DNA of 24,680 nucleotides from the NCBI GenBank assembly GCA_946410505.1, contig CAMKAP010000003.1, forward strand, positions 1-24,680. The letters are read 5' to 3'. The stretch is from an uncultured Clostridia bacterium. Lineage in GTDB: Bacteria; Bacillota_A; Clostridia; Oscillospirales; Oscillospiraceae. This document shows positions 17,602-24,145 of the stretch, one piece after another (the first letter of the stretch is position 1; each line of letters starts with the position of its first letter). The translations under genes and the position numbers were made by a program. The notes beneath the pieces were generated by a model that was not told the origin of the DNA, searched no databases, and saw only the letters and a list, made by a program, of their open reading frames with translations.

Positions 17602-18721
17602 CGTCTCGCACCCCCAGCGTTTTCTCCACCAGCAGCAGCCGGGATCCGCCGCCCATCTCCCGGCCGATCTGCCGGAAGCCCTCGCGCTGATAGAAGGCGC
17701 GCGCAGTCAGATTGTCCTCCGCCACATGCAGCCGGATGGAGCGGCGTCCCTGGCTGCGGAAGAGGGAATAGGCCCGGGCCAGCAGCTGCACGCCGCAGCC
17801 CCGCCCCCGGTACTCCGGCTCCAGATACAGAAAACTGATCCAGCCGTAGCCCGCGTGGCGGCCCCGGAGCGGGTCCAGATCCAGAAGCCCGGCGTTTTTA
17901 TCCTCGTCATAGAAGCGCAGCACGGATCCGGGCAGCACCCGCTGGTGGCTCCGCGCCGCGTCGAAATAGGGTTCGGGCGCAAAGCCGCTCAGATCGCCGT
18001 GGGCAAATATCCAGGCGTCGGCGTAGCAGCGCTCGTAATAGTTCCGGTCAAGCTTTTCGTCCAGGGGCTCTGTGCGCAGATCCCCGGCCCTGCGCCAGTC
18101 GACGCGGCAGCCCTCACCCAGATGGGAGTCGTCGCTGATATACTCTGCGAAAAAGCGCCCGTCCTCCCAGCGCAGCAGAGACACCGCGGTATTGCCCGCA
18201 ATGGGCAGCAGCCGCGTCTGCTGCAGCGTGATGCCCAGGATCTGAGACAGGAGGCAGCGGATCGTGATCCCGTGGCTCACCACGGCCACACGCCGCCCCT
18301 CGTTTGCCCGGGCGATCTCCTCCAGCGCGGGCATGGCCCGGGCGGTCACATCCGCGTAGGTCTCGGCGCCGTCCAGCGCCCAGTGATCGGGTTCGTGCAG
18401 AAATTGCTCGATGGCTTTGGGAGAGCTGTGCTTCAGATCCCCGAAGAACTTCCCCTCCCAGGGGCCCACGTTGATCTCACGCAGAGCCTTTACGCGCGCA
18501 ACAGGGAGTCCGCGCCAGCGTGCGACCGCGTCTGCGGTGGCGACAGCGCGGTAGAGGTCGCTGGCATAGACGGCGTCCACGGGCAGGGCGCGAAAGCGCT
18601 CCGCCAGCGCCTCGATCTGCCGCCGGCCCAGTGCCGTCACACCGCCGTCCCAGTGCCCCTGCATCATATGATAGCGGTTGCCCTCCGCCTGCGCATGGCG
18701 GATGAGATAGATTTCTGTCAT
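17594..18721 (-). CDS. histidine phosphatase fused to GNAT acetyltransferase
   Basis: 375 residues. Residues 1-200 are a phosphoglycerate-mutase-like histidine phosphatase: LIRHAQAEGN (6-15) with catalytic H9, the second Arg in YASDLYRAV, E83 in REINVGPWEG, and H150 in VVSHG. Residues about 215-375 are a GNAT N-acetyltransferase: EPEYRGRGCGVQLL (301-314) binds acetyl-CoA, and NLTARAFYQREGF (337-349) is the classic C-terminal helix. The ATG at 18721 has GGGAG about 8 bases upstream and begins at the phosphatase strand, so the longer open frame upstream is not used. It is the first gene of the second minus-strand operon. Substrates are unknown. Confidence 0.9.
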   Translation of the reverse strand: MTEIYLIRHAQAEGNRYHMMQGHWDGGVTALGRRQIEALAERFRALPVDAVYASDLYRAVATADAVARWRGLPVARVKALREINVGPWEGKFFGDLKHSSPKAIEQFLHEPDHWALDGAETYADVTARAMPALEEIARANEGRRVAVVSHGITIRCLLSQILGITLQQTRLLPIAGNTAVSLLRWEDGRFFAEYISDDSHLGEGCRVDWRRAGDLRTEPLDEKLDRNYYERCYADAWIFAHGDLSGFAPEPYFDAARSHQRVLPGSVLRFYDEDKNAGLLDLDPLRGRHAGYGWISFLYLEPEYRGRGCGVQLLARAYSLFRSQGRRSIRLHVAEDNLTARAFYQREGFRQIGREMGGGSRLLLVEKTLGVRDDA

Positions 18722-18768
18722 GCTTTTGACTCCCGATTGATGAAATTCTGTACAAATTTCGGATTTTC

Positions 18769-18797
18769 TTGACCCTTTGTATCGAATCAAGTATAAT
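18769..18797 (+). promoter_or_regulatory. sigma-A promoter for the PurN-like gene
   Basis: TTGACC (18769-18774), a 17-base spacer and a perfect TATAAT (18792-18797). The start point would be near 18804, with an 80-base leader to the ATG at 18884. Confidence 0.8.
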
Positions 18798-18834
18798 GTA
18801 CAAGCATTCTTATGTCATGCTTCCTTATAGAATC

Positions 18835-18863
18835 ATTATAGCCTGATTTTTTTTCGCAGACAA
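18835..18863 (-). promoter_or_regulatory. sigma-A promoter for the phosphatase/PPDK_N operon
   Basis: On the minus strand TTGTCT (18863-18858), a 17-base spacer and TATAAT (18840-18835). The start point would be near 18828, with a leader of about 107 bases. It faces the plus-strand promoter at 18769-18797, so the two transcripts would overlap. Confidence 0.65.
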
Positions 18864-18883
18864 GTGTTATTGAGGAGAACGCA

Positions 18884-19513
18884 ATGGTAAGAGCGGCGGT
18901 CCTTGCATCCGGGGATGGCGCCAAGCTGCAGGCCTTCCTGGACGCGCTGTATTTCAATGAAATAGCGAATATCGAGCTGGTGGCCGTCATCTGCCCCCAG
19001 AAAGATTCCTATGCCATGAAGCGCGCTCTGAACGCCGGTGCGCCCGCCTATGTGGTGGACCCGGAGCTTTTTCCGACCAATACGAGCCACAGCATGGCGA
19101 TGGCCAACAAGCTCAAGGATATGGACATCGAGCTGGTGATCCTGGCAGACTATGGCCGGCCTCTGGGCGTGATCCCCTATCAGTTCAGAAACCGCATCAT
19201 CGGCACCGTGCCCGCTCTCTACCCGGCATTTGACGGGCAGGAGGGGGATGTGAACCGCGCGGTGCTGGAGCGCGGCGTCAAGGTTACCGGGGCCACGGCC
19301 TATTTTGCCGACGGCGACGGCGGTGTGGGAGGCATCATTCTCCAGAAGCCTGTGGAGGTCCTGCCGGAGGATACGCCGGAGAGCCTGGGACAGCGTGTGG
19401 CGGAGGAGTGCGAGTGGAAGCTCCTGAATCAGGCCGTCTCGCTGTACTGCGCGGGCAGACTTCAGATCCGCGGCAAGCGGGTGGTCATCAAGCCGGAAGA
19501 AGAGGAAGAGTAA
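18884..19513 (+). CDS. PurN-like formyltransferase paralogue lacking catalytic residues
   Basis: 209 residues with the overall glycinamide ribonucleotide formyltransferase fold: AVLASGDGAKLQAFLDAL at the N-terminus and LPEDTPESLGQRV plus YCAGRLQIRGKRVVI at the C-terminus. The catalytic segment is altered. Where PurN has NIHPSLLP, this protein has GTVPALYP (107-114), so the catalytic Asn and His are Gly and Val. The third catalytic Asp is also lost in ADGDGGVGGIILQ (142-154). The phosphate loop GSNLQ is GAKLQ. It is therefore unlikely to be an active PurN. A GAGGAGA sits 6 bases before the ATG; it has its own promoter and terminator. Confidence 0.85.
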   Translation: MVRAAVLASGDGAKLQAFLDALYFNEIANIELVAVICPQKDSYAMKRALNAGAPAYVVDPELFPTNTSHSMAMANKLKDMDIELVILADYGRPLGVIPYQFRNRIIGTVPALYPAFDGQEGDVNRAVLERGVKVTGATAYFADGDGGVGGIILQKPVEVLPEDTPESLGQRVAEECEWKLLNQAVSLYCAGRLQIRGKRVVIKPEEEEE

Positions 19514-19552
19514 TTCCTGCGCAGGTGCGCGGACAATCAAGAGATGAAACAT

Positions 19553-19587
19553 GCATCCGGGCGGCTTCGGCCGCCCGGATGCTTTTT
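19553..19587 (+). terminator. rho-independent terminator after the PurN-like gene
   Basis: Perfect 13-bp stem gcatccgggcggc / gccgcccggatgc closed by a stable TTCG tetraloop and followed by five Ts. The T-run touches the stop codon of the convergent aspartate kinase gene. Confidence 0.93.
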
Positions 19588-20554
19588 ACATGGTTTCCAG
19601 GACGAAGCTGTGCAGAACCTGCAGAGCATCGTTCAGCTGATCCGGCGGCACGCTCAGGCAGAGCGCGTTGTCACGGACTTCTCCCCGCGTGACAGCGACA
19701 GCGTGCTCTTCCAGCAATGCGCGCACTCTGGGCAGCAACTCTGCGCCTGCGGCCCGACCGGCGACGGTCACGCTGCTCTGCGCCCGGTCACAGGTCACAC
19801 CGGCCAGTGCCGGGCGCTGCTTCTGCGAAAGCCTTTGCACCCGGGTACCGGGGCCGGGACGGAATGAGGAGAGCAGGCGCAGATCCACCTCGTTTTCCAT
19901 GGCGAGGCGGACGGACTCCGGGTGCAGGACCTGAGAGCCGCCCTTGGCGAGGGCCAGCATATCCCGGCTGTCTATGGCCTCTAATTGCCGCGCCTCCGGG
20001 ATCAACCGGGGGTCTGCGGTAAAGATGCCGTCCACATCTGTGTAGATCTCGCAGCGCTCAGCGCCCATGGCCGCGGCCAGAGCCACGGCAGTGGTGTCCG
20101 AGCCGCCGCGGCCCAGAGTACTCACATCGCCCGCTTCCGTCAGACCCTGGAAGCCCGCTGTGACGGCGATCAGCCCTGTTTCCAGCGCCTCCCGCAGCCT
20201 ACGCGGCGCAATGCGGCGGATCTTAGCGCCTCCATGGCGTTCATCGGTGGTGATACCGGCCTGCCAGCCGGAAAAGGAGCGCGCGGGCGCCCCCAGACGG
20301 TTCAACTGAATGGCCATCAGCGCGGCGGACTGCTGTTCGCCGGTGCTGATGAGCGCGTCCATCTCCCGCAGCGGCGGCGCCGGGTCAATGGCGTGGGCCA
20401 GCGCGATCAGATCGTCGGTGCTGTCACCGGCAGCGGAGACCACGACCGCCACACGGCAGCCTTCAGCCCGGGCGGCGAGAACGATCCCGGCGGCCCGCCG
20501 CAGCCGCTCCGGATCGGCCAGAGAGCTGCCGCCGAATTTTTGTACAAGCAACAT
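19586..20554 (-). CDS. aspartate kinase, short form
   Basis: 322 residues. It phosphorylates aspartate in the first step of lysine, threonine and methionine synthesis. The catalytic domain is complete: VQKFGGSS (4-11), LISTGEQQSA (68-77), STLGRGGSDTTAVAL (145-159) and EIYTDVDGIFTADPR (169-183). Usual monofunctional enzymes run 400-450 residues with two ACT domains. Here only about 75 residues follow the catalytic part, enough for one ACT-like unit (SSVTVAGRAAGAELLPRV onward). Feedback control may thus differ. The ATG at 20554 has GGGAGG 8 bases upstream. No frameshift is seen; a terminator follows directly. Confidence 0.9.
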   Translation of the reverse strand: MLLVQKFGGSSLADPERLRRAAGIVLAARAEGCRVAVVVSAAGDSTDDLIALAHAIDPAPPLREMDALISTGEQQSAALMAIQLNRLGAPARSFSGWQAGITTDERHGGAKIRRIAPRRLREALETGLIAVTAGFQGLTEAGDVSTLGRGGSDTTAVALAAAMGAERCEIYTDVDGIFTADPRLIPEARQLEAIDSRDMLALAKGGSQVLHPESVRLAMENEVDLRLLSSFRPGPGTRVQRLSQKQRPALAGVTCDRAQSSVTVAGRAAGAELLPRVRALLEEHAVAVTRGEVRDNALCLSVPPDQLNDALQVLHSFVLETM

Positions 20555-20568
20555 GCGTGTTTCCTCCC

Positions 20569-20585
20569 GGACGCAGCATGCGTCC
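20569..20585 (-). promoter_or_regulatory. 5' UTR hairpin before the aspartate kinase RBS
   Basis: Perfect 7-bp inverted repeat ggacgca / tgcgtcc with a 3-base loop. It lies at the expected transcript 5' end and directly before the GGGAGG ribosome binding site. It could protect the mRNA 5' end or affect ribosome loading. Confidence 0.45.
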
Positions 20586-20590
20586 ACTCC

Positions 20591-20620
20591 ATTCTATACG
20601 GCGGGAATAAAAGATGACAA
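20591..20620 (-). promoter_or_regulatory. promoter of the aspartate kinase gene
   Basis: On the minus strand TTGTCA (20620-20615), an 18-base spacer and TAGAAT (20596-20591), one mismatch each from consensus. The start point would be near 20584. Confidence 0.55.
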
Positions 20621-20652
20621 AAGAGGGTAAGAAAGTATGGGAGGTGAGGAGC

Positions 20653-21723
20653 ATGTCTGATGCGCAGAGAAAGGGGCTGCGCGGCCTCCTTTACGCGTTG
20701 GGGGCGTTCCTGGTGCTGTGGATCGCCCTGCGCTTTCTTCTGCCGTGGCTGGCGCCTTTTCTCATCGCCTTCGCCCTGGCTGCTCTGATGGAGCCCGCGG
20801 TCGGCGCATTGACTCGCAGAGGCTGGCGGCGGGGTTTTGCCGCCGCGCTGCTCACGCTCGCGCTCCTTGGCGTGCTGACCTGGGCGCTCACCGCACTGGG
20901 CGGCTACTGCCTGACGGGCGCATCACGGCTGGGCGGCGAACTGCCATCCCTCGTGGGAGGGCTGGCAGCCGGCGCCGCCGGACTGGAGGAAAAGCTCCTG
21001 CATCTCGCGGCAGGCGTCCCGGAGGAGCTGACGGCTTATCTGGACGCGGCACTGGAGAGCCTGAGCCAGGCACTGACCGCGCTGCCGCTGCAGCTCTCCC
21101 AATGGCTGCTCGGCGCTGTGAGAAAAGCCGCCCAGAGCGGGCCGGATGTGCTGCTGTTTACCGTGACTGCGGGGCTCGGGACCTATTTTCTTTCGGCAAG
21201 TTATCCGGGGAGCACCGCCTTTCTCTCTGCGCAGCTGCCTGACGGCCTGCGACGCCGTCTGAGCGGCCTGGGCCGGGACCTGAAGGCGGGCTTCGGAGGT
21301 CTGCTGCGGACCCAGCTGATCCTGATGGGGATTACCTTTCTGGAGCTGCTGCTGGTTTTTTGGCTGATGGGTTTTCACAGCGCGTTGGAACTGGCCGCCC
21401 TGACCGCGCTGGTGGACATGCTGCCCGTTTTCGGCACGGGAACTGTGCTGCTGCCCTGGGCGGCTGGAAGCGCGCTGCTGGGCAGGGGGGGACAGGCCCT
21501 CGGCCTTGTGTCCTGCTGGGCGACGGTGAATGTGGTACGCAATTGCCTGCAGGCGCGGCTTCTGGGCGATCAGATCGGTTTGAACCCGCTCTCCTCGCTG
21601 CTGGCAATCTATGTGGGCTGGCGGATCTGCGGTGTGGGCGGGATGCTGCTGGCCCCGGTGCTGCTGGCGGTTTTGAGCCAGCTCAATGACAAAGGCGTGG
21701 TGCAGCTGTGGAAAAATGTATAG
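20653..21723 (+). CDS. AI-2E family / YtvI-like sporulation membrane protein
   Basis: 356 residues with many hydrophobic segments: a pair at the N-terminus (LLYALGAFLVLWIALRFLL, then LAPFLIAFALAALMEP), a long extramembrane middle, and four or more C-terminal segments. The ending LNPLSSLLAIYVGWRICGV, then GGMLLAPVLLAVL, is typical of the family. In Bacillus YtvI is a sporulation-associated membrane protein; the AI-2E family also includes transporters. The open frame begins at 20614, but the ATG at 20653 has a strong GGAGGTGAGG just upstream and starts MSDAQRKG, so it is preferred. It is divergent from the aspartate kinase gene. Transport function is not established. Confidence 0.88.
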   Translation: MSDAQRKGLRGLLYALGAFLVLWIALRFLLPWLAPFLIAFALAALMEPAVGALTRRGWRRGFAAALLTLALLGVLTWALTALGGYCLTGASRLGGELPSLVGGLAAGAAGLEEKLLHLAAGVPEELTAYLDAALESLSQALTALPLQLSQWLLGAVRKAAQSGPDVLLFTVTAGLGTYFLSASYPGSTAFLSAQLPDGLRRRLSGLGRDLKAGFGGLLRTQLILMGITFLELLLVFWLMGFHSALELAALTALVDMLPVFGTGTVLLPWAAGSALLGRGGQALGLVSCWATVNVVRNCLQARLLGDQIGLNPLSSLLAIYVGWRICGVGGMLLAPVLLAVLSQLNDKGVVQLWKNV

Positions 21724-21772
21724 CTTATTATCCAGCCGCTGAAGAATGATTGAATGCGCACGCGCCCCCCTA

Positions 21773-21802
21773 TCTTTCTTTTCGCTGCGCCGAAAAGAAA
21801 GA
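21773..21802. repeat. perfect 12-bp hairpin, tctttcttttcg arms
   Basis: tctttcttttcg pairs with cgaaaagaaaga across a 6-base loop. It lies about 50 bases after the YtvI-like stop and could help end that transcript, although no clean T-run follows. A second partial copy of the A/G-rich arm (aagaaagaaaag) follows about 20 bases later. Confidence 0.7.
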
Positions 21803-21869
21803 CAGCGCCGCGCCCGGTGTAAGAAAGAAAAGGGCGCTTGTCAGAATGGGCAGCACAAGGTCTGATCGT

Positions 21870-22091
21870 GGGTCGCCGCCGTCCGAATGTTGGCATGGCG
21901 GGTGCGCCCGAGTGTCCGCTGCCGCTATGCTGTGCACATCAGGGTGCTCAGAAGCACATCCCGGCGGCTCGGTCGAATCCGAAACCGGCGAGCCGCGGCG
22001 GGGAGCGGACGGAACTCTGCGTCAGAAGCACCGGGGAGCGGCAGCGGTATGCGGGGTCAAGAGCCACGCGTATCTGCTTTAGCGGCGACCC
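21870..22091. ncRNA. candidate structured RNA or palindromic element
   Basis: Three perfect stems nest in the correct order. The outer stem is gggtcgccgc (21870-21879) with gcggcgaccc (22082-22091). The middle is ccgctgccgct (21916-21926) with agcggcagcgg (22037-22047). The inner is gcggctcg (21964-21971) with cgagccgc (21989-21996). A 10-base direct copy, tcagaagcac, occurs in both internal arms (21948-21957 and 22022-22031). The nesting predicts a branched fold of about 222 bases. I see no match to RNase P, tmRNA, SRP or 6S RNA motifs. Strand, expression and function are unknown; a MITE-like repeat is an equal alternative. Confidence 0.4.
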
Positions 22092-22129
22092 CGGATTTGC
22101 CCTTAGACTCCCCCTTTTTTGCGAGGGGT

Positions 22130-22149
22130 CAAGGGGACACTTCCCCTTG
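22130..22149. repeat. 8-bp hairpin caagggga / tccccttg
   Basis: Perfect 8-bp inverted repeat with a 4-base loop, part of the repeat-rich gap. Confidence 0.6.
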
Positions 22150-22167
22150 TCGCCTTTCTTTGGAGTC

Positions 22168-22210
22168 CAAGAACCGTTTCTTTCCGCGAACAGGAAAGAA
22201 ATGGTTCTTG
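22168..22210. repeat. 18-bp hairpin caagaacc...ggttcttg
   Basis: An 18-position inverted repeat (one G-T wobble) with a 7-base loop; the arms begin caagaaccgtttctttcc. It carries the same tttctt/aagaaa theme as the hairpin at 21773, so the two may bound one element. Confidence 0.7.
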
Positions 22211-22254
22211 AATAAACGCCGCCTGCCCGCTCTGAGCGATTGGATAATCAGCAA

Positions 22255-22289
22255 TAAAAAACCTCCCCGTGTTTTCACAACACGGGGAG
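22255..22289 (-). terminator. terminator of the ohrR operon
   Basis: Stem ctccccgtgtt / aacacggggag (11 bp) with a 5-base loop. Read on the minus strand it is followed by gg and six Ts. It starts 15 bases after the ohrR stop. Confidence 0.93.
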
Positions 22290-22304
22290 TCAAATTTGAT
22301 TCGA

Positions 22305-22730
22305 TTATCGAAGCAGCTTGTACAGAAGCCGGTAAAGCTCCTGTGCTTCCTCCGGCTCCAGGCGCACGCAACCGGCCATCTTGGCCGGCACCTCCAGCGC
22401 CTTTTCCTTCATGGCCTCGCCCTCTTCGGTCAGACTCACGATCAGACTGCGTTCGTCCTCCTGGTCGCGTTTGCGGCTGATGAGGCCTTTGCCCTCCATT
22501 TTCTTGAGCAGCGGTGTCAACGTGCCGGAATCCAGGAAGAGATACTGGCCCAACTCCTTGACCGTCACGGCCTTATGCTCCCAGAGCACCATCATGGCGA
22601 TGTACTGGGTGTAGGTCAGATCCAGTTCGTCGAGGAAGGGCTTATACAGCTTGATGACCTCGCGGGAGCAGGCGTAGAGCGGGAAGCAGAGCTGGTTTTC
22701 CAGCTTGAGCGCATCGTATTTCTTGTCCAT
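22305..22730 (-). CDS. OhrR-like MarR family redox regulator
   Basis: 141 residues, very close in pattern to Bacillus OhrR, a repressor that senses organic peroxides. The sensing-Cys motif KLENQLCFPLYA has C15 in the expected place, and the tyrosines that contact it are present (Y29, Y40). The winged helix spans about 50-100 with LFLDSGTLTPLLKKME and SRKRDQEDERS. Two extra cysteines, C21 and C121, could allow a disulfide as in two-Cys OhrR proteins; this is inference. No ohr peroxidase gene lies nearby. It is the last gene of an operon with two membrane proteins. Confidence 0.9.
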   Translation of the reverse strand: MDKKYDALKLENQLCFPLYACSREVIKLYKPFLDELDLTYTQYIAMMVLWEHKAVTVKELGQYLFLDSGTLTPLLKKMEGKGLISRKRDQEDERSLIVSLTEEGEAMKEKALEVPAKMAGCVRLEPEEAQELYRLLYKLLR

Positions 22731-22748
22731 TTCGTCTCGGCAGCTCCG

Positions 22749-22970
22749 TCAGGCGACGGGATTCTCCCATGCCTCCTTCACCACGTCGATCACCTGGCCG
22801 GCGTACTCGGTGTAGGCCTCCTGATAGGCGCCGATGTTGTAGCGCTCGTCCAGCGTGGAGTAGACGCGCATGGCATCCGCCCCGGTCATCAGACCGACGC
22901 CGACACAGACTGCGCCCAGCAGCACGGCGGCCAGCACAATAATGAGAACAACACGACCTGCTTTCTTCAT
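22749..22970 (-). CDS. 73-residue single-pass membrane or exported protein
   Basis: Unrecognised small protein. It starts MKKAGRVVLIIVLAAVLLGAV, a signal anchor or signal peptide, followed by a short tail of about 45 residues with acidic and aromatic residues (DERYNIGAYQEAYTEYAG). AAGGAGGTGG is well spaced before the ATG, and ATGA overlap with the upstream gene's stop indicates coupled translation, so I take it as real. Confidence 0.8.
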   Translation of the reverse strand: MKKAGRVVLIIVLAAVLLGAVCVGVGLMTGADAMRVYSTLDERYNIGAYQEAYTEYAGQVIDVVKEAWENPVA

Positions 22971-23935
22971 GCCGCCACCTCCTTATAGCACCAGTGTCTG
23001 CCCAGCTCGATCACGCCGGCGACCATCCCGGCGATCGCACCGCCGATGAACCAGATGAAGAGCCACAGGAACAGCAGCCCCAGCGCCAGCAGAATCACGG
23101 CAGCGCCGAAGAGCAGCAGGAAATCCGCCAGGATCTTGAAACCGCCGAAAGCGGCGATGACCAGCGTGGCGCCGGCGACAATGGAAACGGCGGCCAGCGC
23201 AAGACATACGAGCGTGGGGATCAGCAGCAGCACGATGCCGATAAGCGTAATGGGAACACCCAGCAGGATATACAGGATCAGGAGAAATACCCGGGGCTGC
23301 CTGCGCAGCTCGGGCTCGTCATAGGAATAGGCCGCGCTCACAAACTCATAGGGGGCGGGGGCGTCCGCAAAGGTCTCGTCCTCGCTCTCCTCCAGCGCCT
23401 CGTCGGGAATGCTGAAGTCCTGCAGAAAGACGTCCACCTCATCGGCATCGCCCTCCGGCGTTGCTTCCTCCGCCGGAAGCTCTGCCTGCATGCGCACATC
23501 CGCCGCGGTATCTCCGGCGTCCGTGCGCAGGTCGAGAACGGGATAGACTGCGTCCAGCCCGTCGTCCGCGGGATGGCCCATATCCTCAAACAGGGAGAAC
23601 TGATCGTCCATGATGCGGTTCTGCTCGCTGTGTTCGGGAATAAACTGTTGATACAGCTTGTCGATCGCCAGCACAAAGTCCGGCGCTGCCTCGGAGACGC
23701 CGCCGTCCTCCTCGCGGGACTGGGACTCCACCTGCAGCTTCCGCACGCGGGCGTTATAGGCCCGGGCGACGACTACGGCCTGACGGGTGGGCGACCCGAG
23801 AAACTGGATCAGAGCCTCTTCGCTGTCCGTATCGTCAAACATCTTGCTGTACATGGTCAGAGCCGACTGACGGTCTTCTTCATACATGAAGGTCAGAAGC
23901 TTGCCAAGCTCCGCAAGAAATTTCTGCTTGTTGAT
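22967..23935 (-). CDS. HAAS/DUF1700-like membrane protein with probable ATC start
   Basis: About 322 residues. The N-terminal 60 (NKQKFLAELGKLL, then EEDRQSALTMYSKMFDD and LGSPTRQA) match the HAAS/DUF1700 helical domain. A long acidic, low-complexity linker follows (about 80-200). The C-terminal part has three to four membrane segments with many Leu, Ile and Gly. DUF1700 proteins often sit with PadR regulators; here the partner regulator is MarR-type. No in-frame ATG lies near the ribosome site. A GTG at 23944 is inside the GGAGGTG itself, whereas an ATC at 23935-23933 is 8 bases after GGAGG and gives the family-like start [M]NKQKFL. Confidence 0.75.
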   Translation of the reverse strand: MNKQKFLAELGKLLTFMYEEDRQSALTMYSKMFDDTDSEEALIQFLGSPTRQAVVVARAYNARVRKLQVESQSREEDGGVSEAAPDFVLAIDKLYQQFIPEHSEQNRIMDDQFSLFEDMGHPADDGLDAVYPVLDLRTDAGDTAADVRMQAELPAEEATPEGDADEVDVFLQDFSIPDEALEESEDETFADAPAPYEFVSAAYSYDEPELRRQPRVFLLILYILLGVPITLIGIVLLLIPTLVCLALAAVSIVAGATLVIAAFGGFKILADFLLLFGAAVILLALGLLFLWLFIWFIGGAIAGMVAGVIELGRHWCYKEVAA

Positions 23936-24010
23936 GTCGTTCACCTCCGTGTTTACATCACTGACCGAAAAACGGCGCAGTAATCCGGGCGCACATAGTT
24001 GCGCGGAGCT

Positions 24011-24039
24011 ATTATAGCCATTTCCCTGCCGCAGGTCAA
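24011..24039 (-). promoter_or_regulatory. sigma-A promoter of the HAAS-ohrR operon
   Basis: On the minus strand TTGACC (24039-24034), a 17-base spacer and TATAAT (24016-24011). The start point would be near 24004, about 70 bases before the gene. Confidence 0.8.
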
Positions 24040-24059
24040 GGCTTTTTCACAAAAATGTT

Positions 24060-24068
24060 ACAATTTGT
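24060..24068. promoter_or_regulatory. possible OhrR/MarR-type operator half-site
   Basis: ACAATTTGT is a palindrome (ACAA-N-TTGT) about 20 bases upstream of the -35 of the operon promoter. It resembles the ACAATT/AATTGT halves of Bacillus OhrR boxes, but only one good unit is seen, so an operator role is speculative. Confidence 0.3.
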
Positions 24069-24078
24069 CATTTTTTAA

Positions 24079-24134
24079 GGCGCCGGCGTATCGTCCGGCG
24101 AGAGCTTTTTCCGAAAGGCGGATCGTGCGGCGCC
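24079..24134 (+). other. two mutually exclusive hairpins upstream of proS
   Basis: cgccgg (24081-24086) pairs with ccggcg (24095-24100), followed by agagcttttt. The overlapping ggcgccg (24079-24085) can instead pair with cggcgcc (24128-24134). An extended -10, TGTTACAAT, at 24056-24064 could start a transcript across it, but it has no good -35. It lies upstream of the main proS promoter. Confidence 0.35.
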
Positions 24135-24145
24135 GTCTTAAACTA

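Larger units (their letters stand above)
21724..22304. other. 581-bp gene-free region rich in inverted repeats
   Basis: Apart from short open frames with no ribosome binding site and low-complexity translations, I find no gene here. The stretch holds at least six perfect or near-perfect inverted repeats, listed separately, plus the ohrR terminator at its right end. It lies between the 3' ends of the YtvI-like gene (plus) and ohrR (minus), so promoters for these genes are not expected. Confidence 0.7.

Noticed and set aside
21870..22091. RNase P RNA, tmRNA, SRP RNA or 6S RNA
   Set aside because: I looked for their conserved core sequences on both strands and found none; only a structured unknown remains.
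21750..22480. Several overlapping 90-200 codon open frames in the gap before ohrR
   Set aside because: They have no ribosome binding sites, have Arg/Ala/Pro-rich translations, run across the hairpins, and the last ones overlap ohrR on the opposite strand.
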